Below, piece after piece: positions 1-8,844 of a stretch of 64,000 bases of DNA. Below the pieces are notes generated by a model. It was not told the origin of the DNA and did not search any database. It was given only the letters and a program-made list of their open reading frames with translations. The stretch comes from Mycobacterium sp. GA-0227b (lineage in GTDB: Bacteria; Actinomycetota; Actinomycetes; Mycobacteriales; Mycobacteriaceae). Both the position numbers and the translations under genes were made by a program. The stretch's first letter is position 1; each line of letters starts with the position of its first letter. The stretch lies in NCBI RefSeq assembly GCF_001499855.1, contig NZ_LQIK01000009.1, positions 1 through 64,000 of the forward strand, written 5' to 3'.

Positions 1-25
1 CAGGCCTAAACCACTAACACCGAGT

Positions 26-66
26 GTCAAGGATCAACCGAAACAGATTCGTCAAGGATCAACCGA
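26..66. repeat. 16-bp direct repeat, possible IS end
   Basis: GTCAAGGATCAACCGA occurs exactly at 26-41 and again at 51-66, 25 bp apart. Repeated short motifs near an end are typical of IS21-family elements, where they bind the IstA transposase. No istA or istB gene is in the window, so any element would lie to the left of base 1. The repeat is seen directly; the IS assignment is inference. Confidence 0.5.
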
Positions 67-183
67 CGTCAGACAGGCGCGCTTTTTCTTGCCGCCGAAC
101 CTGAAGTAGTGCTCGACTTCCAGCCAGACTTCGCACACAAGCTCAGGTTCGTCGTCGGCGTCGCCACCACTAGATTGGCCGGT

Positions 184-687
184 ATGCGGCTGCTGCTCAT
201 CGCCGATACCCATGTCCCCAAGCGCGCCCGAGATCTGCCCGCCAGAGTGTGGGACGAGGTGGCCAAGGCCGACGTTGTCGTCCATGCCGGCGACTGGGTC
301 GAGCCGTCGCTGCTGGACACTCTGGAGGCCCGCGCCACGCGACTGGTCGCATGCTGGGGCAACAACGACGGCGCCGAACTACGAAGGCGACTGCCCGAAC
401 GCGCCGACGTGACGCTCGGCGGGCTGCGGTTCACCGTCGTCCACGAGACCGGTGCGGCGACCGGTCGCGAGGCCCGCATGGCCAAGGCGTACCCCGACAC
501 GGACGTCCTGGTGTTCGGTCACAGTCACATACCGTGGGACACGACGGCGAAAACCGGTCTGCGCCTGCTCAATCCCGGCTCACCCACCGACCGTCGCCGC
601 CAGCCCTACTGCACCTATATGACGGCGACGGTGCATAACGCCACGCTGACCGACGTCATCCTGCACACCTTGGACCGCCATGCGTGA
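184..687 (+). CDS. Metallophosphoesterase, YfcE-like
   Basis: A 167-residue calcineurin-like phosphoesterase. The metal-binding motifs come in order: D-T-H near residue 8 (LIADTHVPK), GD in VVHAGDWV, GNND in place of GNHD, and GHSH in VFGHSHIP. Length and motif spacing fit the small YfcE/MJ0936 family of Mn-dependent phosphodiesterases. The ATG at 184 is chosen because it puts the first metal motif at the usual place; an in-frame start at 109 would add 25 unlikely residues. The gene overlaps the next one by 8 bp, suggesting translational coupling. The substrate cannot be told. Confidence 0.85.
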   Translation: MRLLLIADTHVPKRARDLPARVWDEVAKADVVVHAGDWVEPSLLDTLEARATRLVACWGNNDGAELRRRLPERADVTLGGLRFTVVHETGAATGREARMAKAYPDTDVLVFGHSHIPWDTTAKTGLRLLNPGSPTDRRRQPYCTYMTATVHNATLTDVILHTLDRHA

Positions 688-1093
688 CCGACCGGCGCGG
701 GTGGCCGACGTGCACGAGATTGCCGCGTCGATGCCGCACACCAGACGCATCGAGGGTCCTAAGGGCAACCCGATCTACCAGGTGGGGGGCAAGTCGTTCG
801 TGTTCTTCCGCACGCCGCAACCCGACGCCGAAGATCCCGAGACGGGCGAACGCTACGCCGATGTGATCATGATCTGGGTGGAGTCGGAAATGGACAAGCT
901 GGCGCTCGTGCAGGACCCCTCTTCGCCGTTCTTCACCACCGACCGCTTCGAGGGCCACCCGTCGGTTCTGGTGCGGGCCAGCAGGTTACCCGAGATCGGC
1001 AAGGTGGAGCTGACCGAACTGATTCAGGACGCGTGGTTGTCGCGGGCCTCGCGCCGCCGTGCGGAGCAGTGGCTCGCCGAGCACCAGAGTTAG
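680..1093 (+). CDS. MmcQ/YjbR family protein
   Basis: A 137-residue protein with the layout of the MmcQ/YjbR (CyaY-like fold) family: a short helical start, a GKSFVFF strand, a central acidic segment and the C-terminal WLSRASRR helix. Members are often annotated as DNA-binding but have no settled function. It overlaps the phosphoesterase by 8 bp, so the two probably form one transcript, and it converges by 4 bp on the cupin gene. Confidence 0.75.
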   Translation: MRDRPARVADVHEIAASMPHTRRIEGPKGNPIYQVGGKSFVFFRTPQPDAEDPETGERYADVIMIWVESEMDKLALVQDPSSPFFTTDRFEGHPSVLVRASRLPEIGKVELTELIQDAWLSRASRRRAEQWLAEHQS

Positions 1094-1638
1094 GGCACGA
1101 TCACGTCGGCGTGCTCAGCGCCGCAGATGAAAACGGCCATGCGGGCGGGCTTGTCGCCCGGATTCTTCCACCGGTGCCGCGTGCCGTTCTGTACCACCGT
1201 GTCACCCGGGTGCAACGTCACCTCGGCGCCGTCGTCGAGTTCGAGCACCACCGTGCCGTCGAGAACCACCTCGAAGTCGACGGTGGGAGTGGTATGCATG
1301 CCCGGATCGGTGTAGTCCATGTAACCCAGCATCCCGGGCAGCTTCTCCTCCATCTCGGCCATCGCCTCGTCGACGTCGAGACCGGCCGGCGCCTCGGCCG
1401 TGTGCGACGGCGGCAGCGTCAGCATCGCGAACCGGAATCCGCCAACGGGCGGGAAGTAATTGCGCCACTGCGGCATCGAGCCGTCATCGGGGAATCGGCA
1501 GGGCTCGTCGCCGCCCCACAGCAGATGGTTCTCGAAGCCCCGCATCAACATGGTCTCGATGGGCGCGACGTGAGTGTCGCTGACGAAGACGGACTTTCCG
1601 GACGGGTCGTGTCCGGTCACCACTCGACGTACGTGCAT
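1090..1638 (-). CDS. Cupin-domain protein
   Basis: A 182-residue protein whose C-terminal half is a single small-barrel cupin. The conserved pattern runs from VDFEVVLDGTVVLELDDG through the turn LHPGDTVVQNGTRHRWKN; the first metal histidines appear weak. The N-terminal half resembles the leading region of actinobacterial cupins found beside short-chain dehydrogenases. The ATG at 1638 is chosen, though longer in-frame forms reach 1749. It lies 55 bp downstream of the SDR gene on the same strand and is probably co-transcribed with it, which hints at a role in the same catabolic step. The substrate is unknown. Confidence 0.75.
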   Translation of the reverse strand: MHVRRVVTGHDPSGKSVFVSDTHVAPIETMLMRGFENHLLWGGDEPCRFPDDGSMPQWRNYFPPVGGFRFAMLTLPPSHTAEAPAGLDVDEAMAEMEEKLPGMLGYMDYTDPGMHTTPTVDFEVVLDGTVVLELDDGAEVTLHPGDTVVQNGTRHRWKNPGDKPARMAVFICGAEHADVIVP

Positions 1639-1693
1639 GGGCTCAGTGAACCAGCCACACGCCGATGCCGGGGTGAATATGGCGTCACCCGAC

Positions 1694-2470
1694 TCAGGGA
1701 ATTCCGCCGTCGACGCGGATGATCGAGCCCGACGTATAGCTCGACGCATCCGACATCAGATACAGTGCGGCGCCGACGATCTCGGGTGGCTCGCCGAGCC
1801 GCTTCAAAGCGAAATGCTGCGCGCCCGCCGTCGTCGCCGGAATGTCCCAGGCCTTGCTGATGTCGGTGAGGAACGGGCCGGGCATCAGCGTGTTGACCCG
1901 CACCGTCGGGCCGTACGCCAGCGCGAGCCCCTCGGTCAACGCGTTGAGGCCCGCCTTGGCCGCCGAGTACGGCAGCTGCTCAGGGCGGGGCCGGCGCGAA
2001 CCGCTCGAGCTGACGTTGACGATCGAGCCGCCACCGTCGGCGACCATCCGTTCGCCGACGAGGGCGGACAACCGGAACGGGCCCTTCAGGTTGAGGTTGA
2101 TCACCGCATCGAACAGCTTCTCCGGCACCGACGCCAGCGACTCGTACAGCGGTGACATGCCGGCGTTGTTCACCAGGACGTCGACCTTGCCGAACCGTTC
2201 ATAGGCCGCGTCGACCAATCCGTCGAGCTCATCCCACCGCCCGACGTGCACCTGATACGGGAGCGCGGCGCGACCCGTCGCCGCGGCGATCTCCTCGGCC
2301 GTCGCCACGCAGGAGTCGTACTTGCGGCTGGCGATCACCACATCGGCGCCGCAGCGCGCGGCGGCGAACGCCATCTCCCGGCCCAGCCCGCGGCTGCCGC
2401 CGGTGATCAGCACGACGCGGTCGGTCAGGTCGAACAGTTGGTCGGCGTACCCGCGAGAAGACACCGCCAT
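1694..2470 (-). CDS. Short-chain dehydrogenase/reductase
   Basis: A 258-residue classical SDR. The cofactor motif TGGSRGLG is near residue 24, NNAG near 100, the catalytic serine in NVSSSGS, and the catalytic Y-x3-K in PYSAAKAG. The C-terminus ends in the usual SGSIIRVDGG. It would oxidise or reduce a hydroxyl or keto group with NAD(P); the substrate cannot be told. Its ATG is only 11 bp from the divergent GTG of the phosphatase gene at 2482. Confidence 0.9.
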   Translation of the reverse strand: MAVSSRGYADQLFDLTDRVVLITGGSRGLGREMAFAAARCGADVVIASRKYDSCVATAEEIAAATGRAALPYQVHVGRWDELDGLVDAAYERFGKVDVLVNNAGMSPLYESLASVPEKLFDAVINLNLKGPFRLSALVGERMVADGGGSIVNVSSSGSRRPRPEQLPYSAAKAGLNALTEGLALAYGPTVRVNTLMPGPFLTDISKAWDIPATTAGAQHFALKRLGEPPEIVGAALYLMSDASSYTSGSIIRVDGGIP

Positions 2471-2481
2471 ATGGTGTCACG

Positions 2482-3084
2482 GTGCAGTTGCTCATCATCC
2501 GACACGCGCTGCCCCTGCGCAGCGAGCCCGGCCAGGGCTCCGACCCCGACCTCTCCGAAGAAGGTGTCGAACAGGCCAAACGCCTACCCGATGCGCTCGC
2601 CCGGTTCCCGATATCGCGGCTCGTCAGCAGCCCGCAGCGGCGCGCGATCCAAACGGCGCAGCCGGTCGCCGACGCGTTGGGGCTCGAAATAGACATCGAC
2701 GACCGCCTCGCCGAGTACGACCGCGACCTGTCGCACTACACCCCGGTCGAAGAGATCTCCGAGGAGGACATGCGCCGCCTGGCCAACGGCGAGCTGCCCA
2801 GCGGGGTGGACCAGTCGGCGTTCATCACCCGCGTCAAGGCCGGGGTCGCCGACATCGTCAAGGCCGCCGACCGGGAGGACACCGTCGCGCTGTTCAGCCA
2901 CGGCGGCGTCATCAACGCATTGGTCCACGACGTCATGGGCACCGAGCGCCTGCTGTGCGTGCAGGTCGACTACGCGGGCATCACCCGGCTGCTGTGGTCG
3001 TCGTCGCGCGAGACGTTCTTCGTGGCGGGGGTCAACGCGACCGAGCACGTGTGGGATCTGCTGCCGAGAAATCAGCAGTGGTAG
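2482..3084 (+). CDS. Histidine phosphatase family protein
   Basis: A 200-residue phosphoglycerate-mutase-like phosphatase. The N-terminus carries the phospho-acceptor histidine as IIRHALP (an RHA variant of RHG). SSPQRRAIQTA holds the second arginine, and FSHGGVIN holds the second histidine. The GTG start sits right next to the presumed transcription start. It is followed after 9 bp by the phosphotransferase gene, so the two are probably an operon. Confidence 0.88.
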   Translation: MQLLIIRHALPLRSEPGQGSDPDLSEEGVEQAKRLPDALARFPISRLVSSPQRRAIQTAQPVADALGLEIDIDDRLAEYDRDLSHYTPVEEISEEDMRRLANGELPSGVDQSAFITRVKAGVADIVKAADREDTVALFSHGGVINALVHDVMGTERLLCVQVDYAGITRLLWSSSRETFFVAGVNATEHVWDLLPRNQQW

Positions 3085-3093
3085 ACAAGTCCG

Positions 3094-4161
3094 GTGACCA
3101 CTGAGCCGCGCCCGTCCGAGCCCGCCCGGCTGGAAGGGCTCGACCTCGACGCCCTGGACCGTCACCTCCGTTCGGAAGGCATCCCGCGGTCGGGTGACCT
3201 ACGCGCCGAGTTCATCTCCGGCGGCCGGTCCAACCTGACCTTCCTGATCGCCGACGACGCCTCGAAGTGGGTGCTGCGCCGCCCACCGCTGCACGGGCTG
3301 ACGCCGTCGGCGCACGACATGGCCCGCGAGTACAAGGTCGTCGCCGCTCTGCAGAACACCGCTGTACCCGTCGCCCGCGCCGTGACCATGCGCAACGACG
3401 ACTCCGTGCTGGGAGCGCCGTTCCAGATGGTCGAGTACGTGCCGGGCCGCGTCATCCGCCACACCAACGAACTCGAGGCGCTGGGCGGCAAGGACGAGAT
3501 CGACGCCTGCGTGGACGCCCTGATCAAGGTGCTCGCCGACCTGCACGCGCTGGACCCCGAAGAGGTCGGCCTCGGAGACTTCGGCAAGCCCACCGGATAC
3601 CTCGAACGACAGGTCAAGCGCTGGGGTGGCCAGTGGGAGCTGGTGCGCCGCGACATCGATGGCGGGGACGAACGCGACGACGACGTCAAGCGGCTGCACT
3701 CGGCGCTGGGCGAGGCGATCCCGCCGCAGCGCCGCAGCGCGATCGTGCACGGCGACTATCGCATCGACAACACGATGCTCGACGCCACCGACCCCGCCAA
3801 GGTGCTGGCGGTGCTGGACTGGGAGATGTCGACCCTCGGCGACCCGATCAGCGACGCCGCGCTGATGTGCGTCTACCGCCATCCGATGTTCAACCTCGTG
3901 CACGCCGACGCGGCGTGGGCCTCACCGCTCATCCCGACGGCCGACGAACTGGCGCAACGCTATTCGGTGGCATCCGGTCAGCCGCTGGACCACTGGGACT
4001 TCTACATGGGGCTGGCGTACTTCAAGCTGGCGATCATCGCCGCGGGCATCGCCTACCGCGGCCGGGTGGGCGGCGCGGACGCGGAGTTCGTCACCATGGT
4101 CGACGATGCGGTGGCGCCGTTGATCGCCGCGGGTCTCGAAGCGGTCTCGCGCCGAGCGTGA
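3094..4161 (+). CDS. APH-like phosphotransferase (FadE36/ACAD10-N type)
   Basis: A 355-residue aminoglycoside-phosphotransferase-fold kinase. The nucleotide region is SGGRSNLTF, and the catalytic loop is IVHGDYRIDN, followed by the metal aspartate in VLDWEMSTLGDP. This sequence type matches the kinase part of ACAD10/11, which phosphorylates 4-hydroxy fatty acyl-CoAs. From memory the equivalent M. tuberculosis gene beside the pro operon is named fadE36, although no acyl-CoA dehydrogenase domain is present. It starts with GTG, 9 bp after the phosphatase. Confidence 0.85.
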   Translation: MTTEPRPSEPARLEGLDLDALDRHLRSEGIPRSGDLRAEFISGGRSNLTFLIADDASKWVLRRPPLHGLTPSAHDMAREYKVVAALQNTAVPVARAVTMRNDDSVLGAPFQMVEYVPGRVIRHTNELEALGGKDEIDACVDALIKVLADLHALDPEEVGLGDFGKPTGYLERQVKRWGGQWELVRRDIDGGDERDDDVKRLHSALGEAIPPQRRSAIVHGDYRIDNTMLDATDPAKVLAVLDWEMSTLGDPISDAALMCVYRHPMFNLVHADAAWASPLIPTADELAQRYSVASGQPLDHWDFYMGLAYFKLAIIAAGIAYRGRVGGADAEFVTMVDDAVAPLIAAGLEAVSRRA

Positions 4162-4187
4162 GACCAGTGCGAGCGAGGCCCAAAGGC

Positions 4188-4571
4188 CTACGGCCGCGGA
4201 CCCAGTCCCTTGAAGTTCTTCTTGGCCGCGCGACGCAGCTGAACGATCCTGGCCGTCCCTGCCGCGACAGTCAGCAACCCGCCGCACACGGCGGCCAACA
4301 GAATCGCCACGCCGACAGGCAAATGCCACTCCCACGCGAAGAAGTTGATGGTCGTCGAGTCGGTGTTCTGCATGATGAACACCAACAACACGATCAGGAT
4401 CACGAAGCCTGCGAACAACGCCGACCACAGCGCCGCGGCGCGGGTGAACTTCACCGCCGACTCCGGTTTGACGAGGTAGTCACCCGGGGTCGCGGTCGGA
4501 TCGGGTGGTGTCCCGCGCGAGGACTCCGGCGACGGGACGGACGGCGGCACTTCAGCGGGATCGCTGGTCAT
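4188..4571 (-). CDS. LapA/DUF1049-like membrane protein
   Basis: A 127-residue protein with a Pro/Ser-rich N-terminal tail of about 45 residues, then two membrane segments (ALWSALFAGFVILIVLLVFI and a second near residues 88-108) joined by the INFFAWEWHLPVGVAILLA loop typical of the LapA (DUF1049) domain. A basic C-terminal tail follows. The ATG at 4571 is preferred over a GTG two codons upstream. The function in actinobacteria is unknown. It converges on the phosphotransferase gene. Confidence 0.8.
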   Translation of the reverse strand: MTSDPAEVPPSVPSPESSRGTPPDPTATPGDYLVKPESAVKFTRAAALWSALFAGFVILIVLLVFIMQNTDSTTINFFAWEWHLPVGVAILLAAVCGGLLTVAAGTARIVQLRRAAKKNFKGLGPRP

Positions 4572-4684
4572 GCCCACATCTTTGCCCGTTCCGGCACTCG
4601 GGAAACCCAGTTCGGAGAATCGCGGCGAGATTCGGGCTGAAACAAACCCGGGTGGAGCTGCGGTGCGATGGATAGTTTGGGCCT

Positions 4685-5641
4685 ATGACAGCCTCGTCCG
4701 CGGCCCCGCGACGCCGGCACCGTCCTTTCGTTGTTCTCGTCCTGGTCGCGGGAATGCTGTCGGCCTGCGGAAGCTCCAACCCGCTCGGCGGCGGCGAGAT
4801 CTCCGGTGACCTCAATACGATCGCCGTCGGGTCGGCGGACTTCACGGAGTCCAAGATCATCGCGGAAATCTACGCCCAGGCGCTGGAGGCCAACGACTTC
4901 ACCGTGCGCCGCCAGTTCGGCATCGGCAGCCGCGAAACCTACATCCCTGCCGTGCAGGATCACTCCATCGACCTGATCCCCGAGTACACCGGCAACCTGC
5001 TGCAATATTTCGACGAGGACACCACCGCCACCACCCCCGACGACGTATTGCTGGCGCTGTTCGAGGTGCTTCCCGGCGACCTGTCGATCCTGTACCCGTC
5101 GCCGGCACAGGACAAGGACACCCTCGCGGTGACCGAGGGGACCGCGCAGCGGTGGAACCTCAAGACCATCGGCGATTTGGCCGAGCATTCCGCCGAGGTG
5201 AAAGTCGGTGCGCCGTCGGAGTTTCAGACGCGCGTCACCGGCCTGGTCGGGCTCAAAGACGCCTACGGCCTCGACATCGCACCCGCGAACTTCGTCGCGA
5301 TCAGCGACGGCGGGGGCCCGGCGACCGTCGACGCCCTCAACAGCGGGACGGTCACCGCCGCGAACATCTTCAGCACCTCACCGGCGATCGAGCAGAACAA
5401 CCTCGTCGTCCTCGAGGACCCCGAGAACGTCTTCCTCGCCGCCAACGTGGTGCCGCTGGTGGCGTCGCAGAAGAAGTCCACTCAGCTCAAGACGGTGCTC
5501 GACGCGGTCAGCGCGAAACTCACCACCGAGGCGTTGATCGCGCTCAACACCTCGGTGGAGGGCAACCGGGGCGTCGACCCCGACGAAGCGGCCCGAAAGT
5601 GGATCACCGACAACGGATTCGACAAGCCGGTGGGCAGTTGA
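4685..5641 (+). CDS. proX: Glycine betaine/osmoprotectant-binding lipoprotein ProX
   Basis: A 318-residue solute-binding lipoprotein of the OpuAC/OsmF type. The signal peptide ends in the lipobox MLSAC, with the cysteine near residue 22. The mature protein shows the family signatures VGSADFTESKIIAEIYAQAL and LIPEYTGNLLQY. It would deliver a quaternary ammonium compound such as glycine betaine to the permeases encoded downstream. It is the first gene of a four-gene operon, followed 28 bp later by the ATPase gene. Confidence 0.92.
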   Translation: MTASSAAPRRRHRPFVVLVLVAGMLSACGSSNPLGGGEISGDLNTIAVGSADFTESKIIAEIYAQALEANDFTVRRQFGIGSRETYIPAVQDHSIDLIPEYTGNLLQYFDEDTTATTPDDVLLALFEVLPGDLSILYPSPAQDKDTLAVTEGTAQRWNLKTIGDLAEHSAEVKVGAPSEFQTRVTGLVGLKDAYGLDIAPANFVAISDGGGPATVDALNSGTVTAANIFSTSPAIEQNNLVVLEDPENVFLAANVVPLVASQKKSTQLKTVLDAVSAKLTTEALIALNTSVEGNRGVDPDEAARKWITDNGFDKPVGS

Positions 5642-5669
5642 TGAGCGCTTGCGCGAAGAACAGACAACC

Positions 5670-6779
5670 ATGATCACGTTCTCCGACGTCACGAAGCGCT
5701 ACCCGGACGGCACCGTCGCGGTCGACGACCTCACCTTGGAGGTACCCGAGGGCACGCTGACGGTCTTCGTCGGTCCGTCGGGCTGCGGCAAGACCACCTC
5801 GATGCGGATGATCAACCGGATGATCGAGCCGACCTCGGGCACGCTGACCGTCGACGGCCGGGACGTCAGCGAGGTGGATCCGGTCAAGCTACGGCTGGGC
5901 ATCGGTTACGTGATCCAGAGCGCCGGGCTCATGCCGCACCTGCGGGTCGTCGACAACGTGGCCACCGTGCCGGTGCTGCGCGGCCAATCACGGCGCAGCG
6001 CACGGCGATCCGCGTTGCAGGTGATGGAACGGGTGGGGCTGGACACCAAACTTGCCGACCGCTATCCCGCCCAGCTCTCGGGCGGTCAGCAACAGCGGGT
6101 CGGGGTGGCCCGGGCGCTGGCCGCGGACCCGCCGATCCTGTTGATGGACGAGCCGTTCAGCGCCGTCGACCCGGTGGTGCGCGAGGACCTGCAGACCGAA
6201 ATCACCCGCTTGCAAAGTGAATTGCGCAAGACCATCGTGTTCGTCACCCACGACATCGACGAGGCGGTCAAGCTCGGCGACAAGGTCGCGGTGTTCGGCC
6301 GCGGCGGCGTGCTCCGCCAATACGCCGACCCGGCGTTCGTGCTGTCCAACCCGGCCGACGAGGAGGTGGCGGCGTTCGTCGGCGCCGACCGCGGCTACCG
6401 CGGCCTGCAGTTCTTCCACGCCACCGGACTGCCGCTGCACGACATCGACCACGTCCCCGAGGATCAGGTCGACGGGCTGAGCCTACAGCCGGGCGCGTGG
6501 ACGCTGGTCACCAAGGGAAACGGCAAGCCGTACGCGTGGATCAACGCCGACGGTGTGGCGCTGCACCGCAGCGGAAGTTCGCTGCACGACAGCACCATCG
6601 GCGGCGGATCGCTGTTCCGGCCGGACGGCACGCTACGGCATGCGCTCGACGCGGCGCTGTCCTCGCCGAGCGGCCTCGGCGTCGCGGTCGACGAGCACGG
6701 ACGGGTGATCGGCGGGGTGAAGGCCGACGACGTGCTGGCCGCACTCGACAAGCAGCGTCGTCTGCCGGAGTTGGGGTAG
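5670..6779 (+). CDS. proV: Osmoprotectant ABC transporter ATPase ProV
   Basis: A 369-residue ABC ATPase. Walker A is GPSGCGKTT, the signature is LSGGQQQRVG, Walker B is ILLMDEPF, and the switch histidine lies in VFVTHDIDEA. The C-terminal part of about 130 residues corresponds to the CBS-type regulatory region of OpuCA/ProV proteins, though only its end (GVAVDEHGRVIGGVKADDVL) looks typical. The ATG at 5670 is chosen over an in-frame TTG at 5649. Its stop lies 3 bp before the first permease gene. Confidence 0.92.
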   Translation: MITFSDVTKRYPDGTVAVDDLTLEVPEGTLTVFVGPSGCGKTTSMRMINRMIEPTSGTLTVDGRDVSEVDPVKLRLGIGYVIQSAGLMPHLRVVDNVATVPVLRGQSRRSARRSALQVMERVGLDTKLADRYPAQLSGGQQQRVGVARALAADPPILLMDEPFSAVDPVVREDLQTEITRLQSELRKTIVFVTHDIDEAVKLGDKVAVFGRGGVLRQYADPAFVLSNPADEEVAAFVGADRGYRGLQFFHATGLPLHDIDHVPEDQVDGLSLQPGAWTLVTKGNGKPYAWINADGVALHRSGSSLHDSTIGGGSLFRPDGTLRHALDAALSSPSGLGVAVDEHGRVIGGVKADDVLAALDKQRRLPELG

Positions 6780-6782
6780 CGC

Positions 6783-7448
6783 ATGCGCTACCTGCTCACC
6801 CACCTCGATGACCTGTGGGCGTTGACGCTGATCCATCTGCGGCTGTCGCTGATCCCGATCGTGCTCGGCCTGATCATCGCGGTGCCGTTGGGCGCCGCGG
6901 TCCAGCGGACCACCACGCTGCGACGGTTGACCACGATCACCGCCAGCGTCGTCTTCACGGTTCCGTCGCTGGCGTTGTTCGTCGTGCTGCCCCTGGTCAT
7001 CCCGACGCGCATCCTCGACGAGGCGAACGTGATCGTCGCGCTGACGCTCTACACCGTCGCGCTGCTGGTGCGAGCGGTGCCCGAGGCCTTGGACGCGGTG
7101 TCGCCGACGGTGCTCGACGCCGCGACCGCGGTCGGTTACCGGCCCTTGACCCGGATGGTCAAAGTCGAACTGCCGCTGGCGCTTCCGGTACTGACAGCCA
7201 GCCTGCGGGTGGTCGCCGTCACCAACATCTCGATGGTGTCGGTGGGCTCGGTGATCGGCATCGGCGGGCTGGGCACCTGGTTCACCGAGGGTTATCAGGC
7301 CAACAAGAGCGATCAGATCGTCGCGGGCATCATCGCGATCTTCCTGCTGGCGATCCTCATCGACACGTTGATCATGCTGACGGGCAAGGCGCTCACACCC
7401 TGGACGCGCGCCTCGCGCACCGGTCGAGTCAAGGCGGTCTCCGCGTGA
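6783..7448 (+). CDS. proW: Osmoprotectant ABC transporter permease ProW
   Basis: A 221-residue inner-membrane permease with about five membrane helices and the cytoplasmic EAA loop (AATAVGYRPLTRMVKVELPLALPV) that docks onto ProV. It ends in a GTGA overlap with the second permease. The short single-domain form matches OpuCB/ProW proteins of Gram-positive bacteria. Confidence 0.9.
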   Translation: MRYLLTHLDDLWALTLIHLRLSLIPIVLGLIIAVPLGAAVQRTTTLRRLTTITASVVFTVPSLALFVVLPLVIPTRILDEANVIVALTLYTVALLVRAVPEALDAVSPTVLDAATAVGYRPLTRMVKVELPLALPVLTASLRVVAVTNISMVSVGSVIGIGGLGTWFTEGYQANKSDQIVAGIIAIFLLAILIDTLIMLTGKALTPWTRASRTGRVKAVSA

Positions 7449-8251
7449 GCCCGATGAGCTTCTTGGCCGAGGCGCTGTCCTACACCTTCACCGCGGCCAA
7501 CTGGGACGGACCGGCCGGGCTGACCGCCCGCCTGCTCGAACACCTGCTGTACACCGTCGTCGCGGTGTTCTTCTCGGCCCTCATCGCGGTCCCGATCGGG
7601 ATGCTCATCGGCCACACCGGCCGCGGGATCTTCCTCGTCGTCACCGGGGTCAACGCGTTGCGGGCGCTTCCGACGCTCGGCGTCCTGCTGCTCGGCGTGC
7701 TGCTGTGGGGGCTGGGCCTGATACCGCCGACGGTCGCGCTGATGTTGCTGGGTATCCCGCCGCTGCTGGCAGGCACCTACGCGGGAATCGCCAACGTCGA
7801 TCCCGCGGTCGTCGACGCCGCGCGGGCGATGGGTATGACCGAGCGGCGCATCCTGCTGCGGGTGGAGGCGCCGATCGCGTTGCCGCTGATCCTCGGCGGG
7901 TTGCGCACCGCCACACTGCAGATCGTGGCCACCGCAACGGTTGCCGCGTACGCCAGCCTCGGCGGGCTGGGCCGCTACCTCATCGACGGCATCAAGGTGC
8001 GGCAGTTCCAACTGGCGTTGGTCGGCGCGCTGATGGTGACGGCGCTGGCGTTGCTCCTCGACGCCGCGCTCGCGTTCGCGGTGTGGGTTTCGGTGCCGGG
8101 GACCGGTCGGCTCAGGAGATCGCCCATGCCCCAGCCGCTGCTCAGTGACGAAGTCGTCCTCGAATCCCGCCCGCGCGCAACATCACAGAACGCCGGGAAA
8201 ACCGCCGTCCAAGCACGTTACGAACGGGGCGATCCTTCGCATACGGTATAG
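7445..8251 (+). CDS. proZ: Osmoprotectant ABC transporter permease ProZ
   Basis: A 268-residue permease, paralogous to ProW, with the EAA loop ARAMGMTERRILLRVEAPIALP. The GTG at 7445 overlaps the proW stop by 4 bp, and an ATG lies at 7454. About 40 extra hydrophilic residues follow the last helix. Two permeases, one ATPase and one binding lipoprotein make a complete importer. Confidence 0.9.
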   Translation: MSPMSFLAEALSYTFTAANWDGPAGLTARLLEHLLYTVVAVFFSALIAVPIGMLIGHTGRGIFLVVTGVNALRALPTLGVLLLGVLLWGLGLIPPTVALMLLGIPPLLAGTYAGIANVDPAVVDAARAMGMTERRILLRVEAPIALPLILGGLRTATLQIVATATVAAYASLGGLGRYLIDGIKVRQFQLALVGALMVTALALLLDAALAFAVWVSVPGTGRLRRSPMPQPLLSDEVVLESRPRATSQNAGKTAVQARYERGDPSHTV

Positions 8252-8253
8252 GG

Positions 8254-8844
8254 GTGAGTGAAGCAGGTGGCTCCGAGAAGTCATGGCCGGCGATCCTGAC
8301 CTGGCGGGCGCATGACGTACCGCGGATGGAATCGGTCCGGCTTCACGTGTCGGGTAACCGCATCAAGGCCTACGGCAGGATCGTGGCCGCCGCGACATCG
8401 TCGCACCCGGCGTTCTCCGCCTCCTACGATCTGGTGACCGACGAGGCCGGCGGCACCAAGCGGCTTTCCATGACGGTCACTCTCGCCGAGCGGGAACGGC
8501 AGCTGTCGATCGCTCGCGACGAAGAGAACATGTGGCTGGTCCAGCAGCACACCGGGGAGTCGCGGCGCGCTGCGTACGACGGTGCGCTCGACGTCGACGT
8601 GATCTTCAGCCCGTTCTTCAACGCGCTGCCGATCCGGCGGACCCGGCTCTATCAACGCTCGGATTCGATCAGCTGTCCGGTGGTGTACGTGCGACTGCCG
8701 GAGATGTCGGTCGAAGCCGCGGTGATCAGCTACAGCAGCGCCGAGGACGGCATCAAGCTGCACTCGCCGGTCGCCGAGACGACGATCAGAGTGGACTCCG
8801 ACGGGTTCATCCTCGACTACCCAGGGCTGGCAGAGCGGATCTGA
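8254..8844 (+). CDS. Putative glycolipid-binding domain protein
   Basis: A 196-residue soluble protein matching the putative glycolipid-binding family (PF06475, once DUF1089): an N-terminal [17 protein letters not shown] strand pair, a central [17 protein letters not shown] segment and a C-terminal [17 protein letters not shown] strand. No signal peptide is visible. The GTG start is 2 bp after the proZ stop, so it is probably co-transcribed with the transporter. Its end overlaps the convergent tyrA by 38 bp. Confidence 0.78.
   Translation: MSEAGGSEKSWPAILTWRAHDVPRMESVRLHVSGNRIKAYGRIVAAATSSHPAFSASYDLVTDEAGGTKRLSMTVTLAERERQLSIARDEENMWLVQQHTGESRRAAYDGALDVDVIFSPFFNALPIRRTRLYQRSDSISCPVVYVRLPEMSVEAAVISYSSAEDGIKLHSPVAETTIRVDSDGFILDYPGLAERI

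Noticed and set aside
52..285. Small minus-strand frame ending in a Lys-rich tail next to the direct repeats
   Set aside because: It overlaps the start of the phosphoesterase and has no good start; the last ~40 residues could be a remnant of a gene tied to a mobile element, but the support is too weak to annotate.
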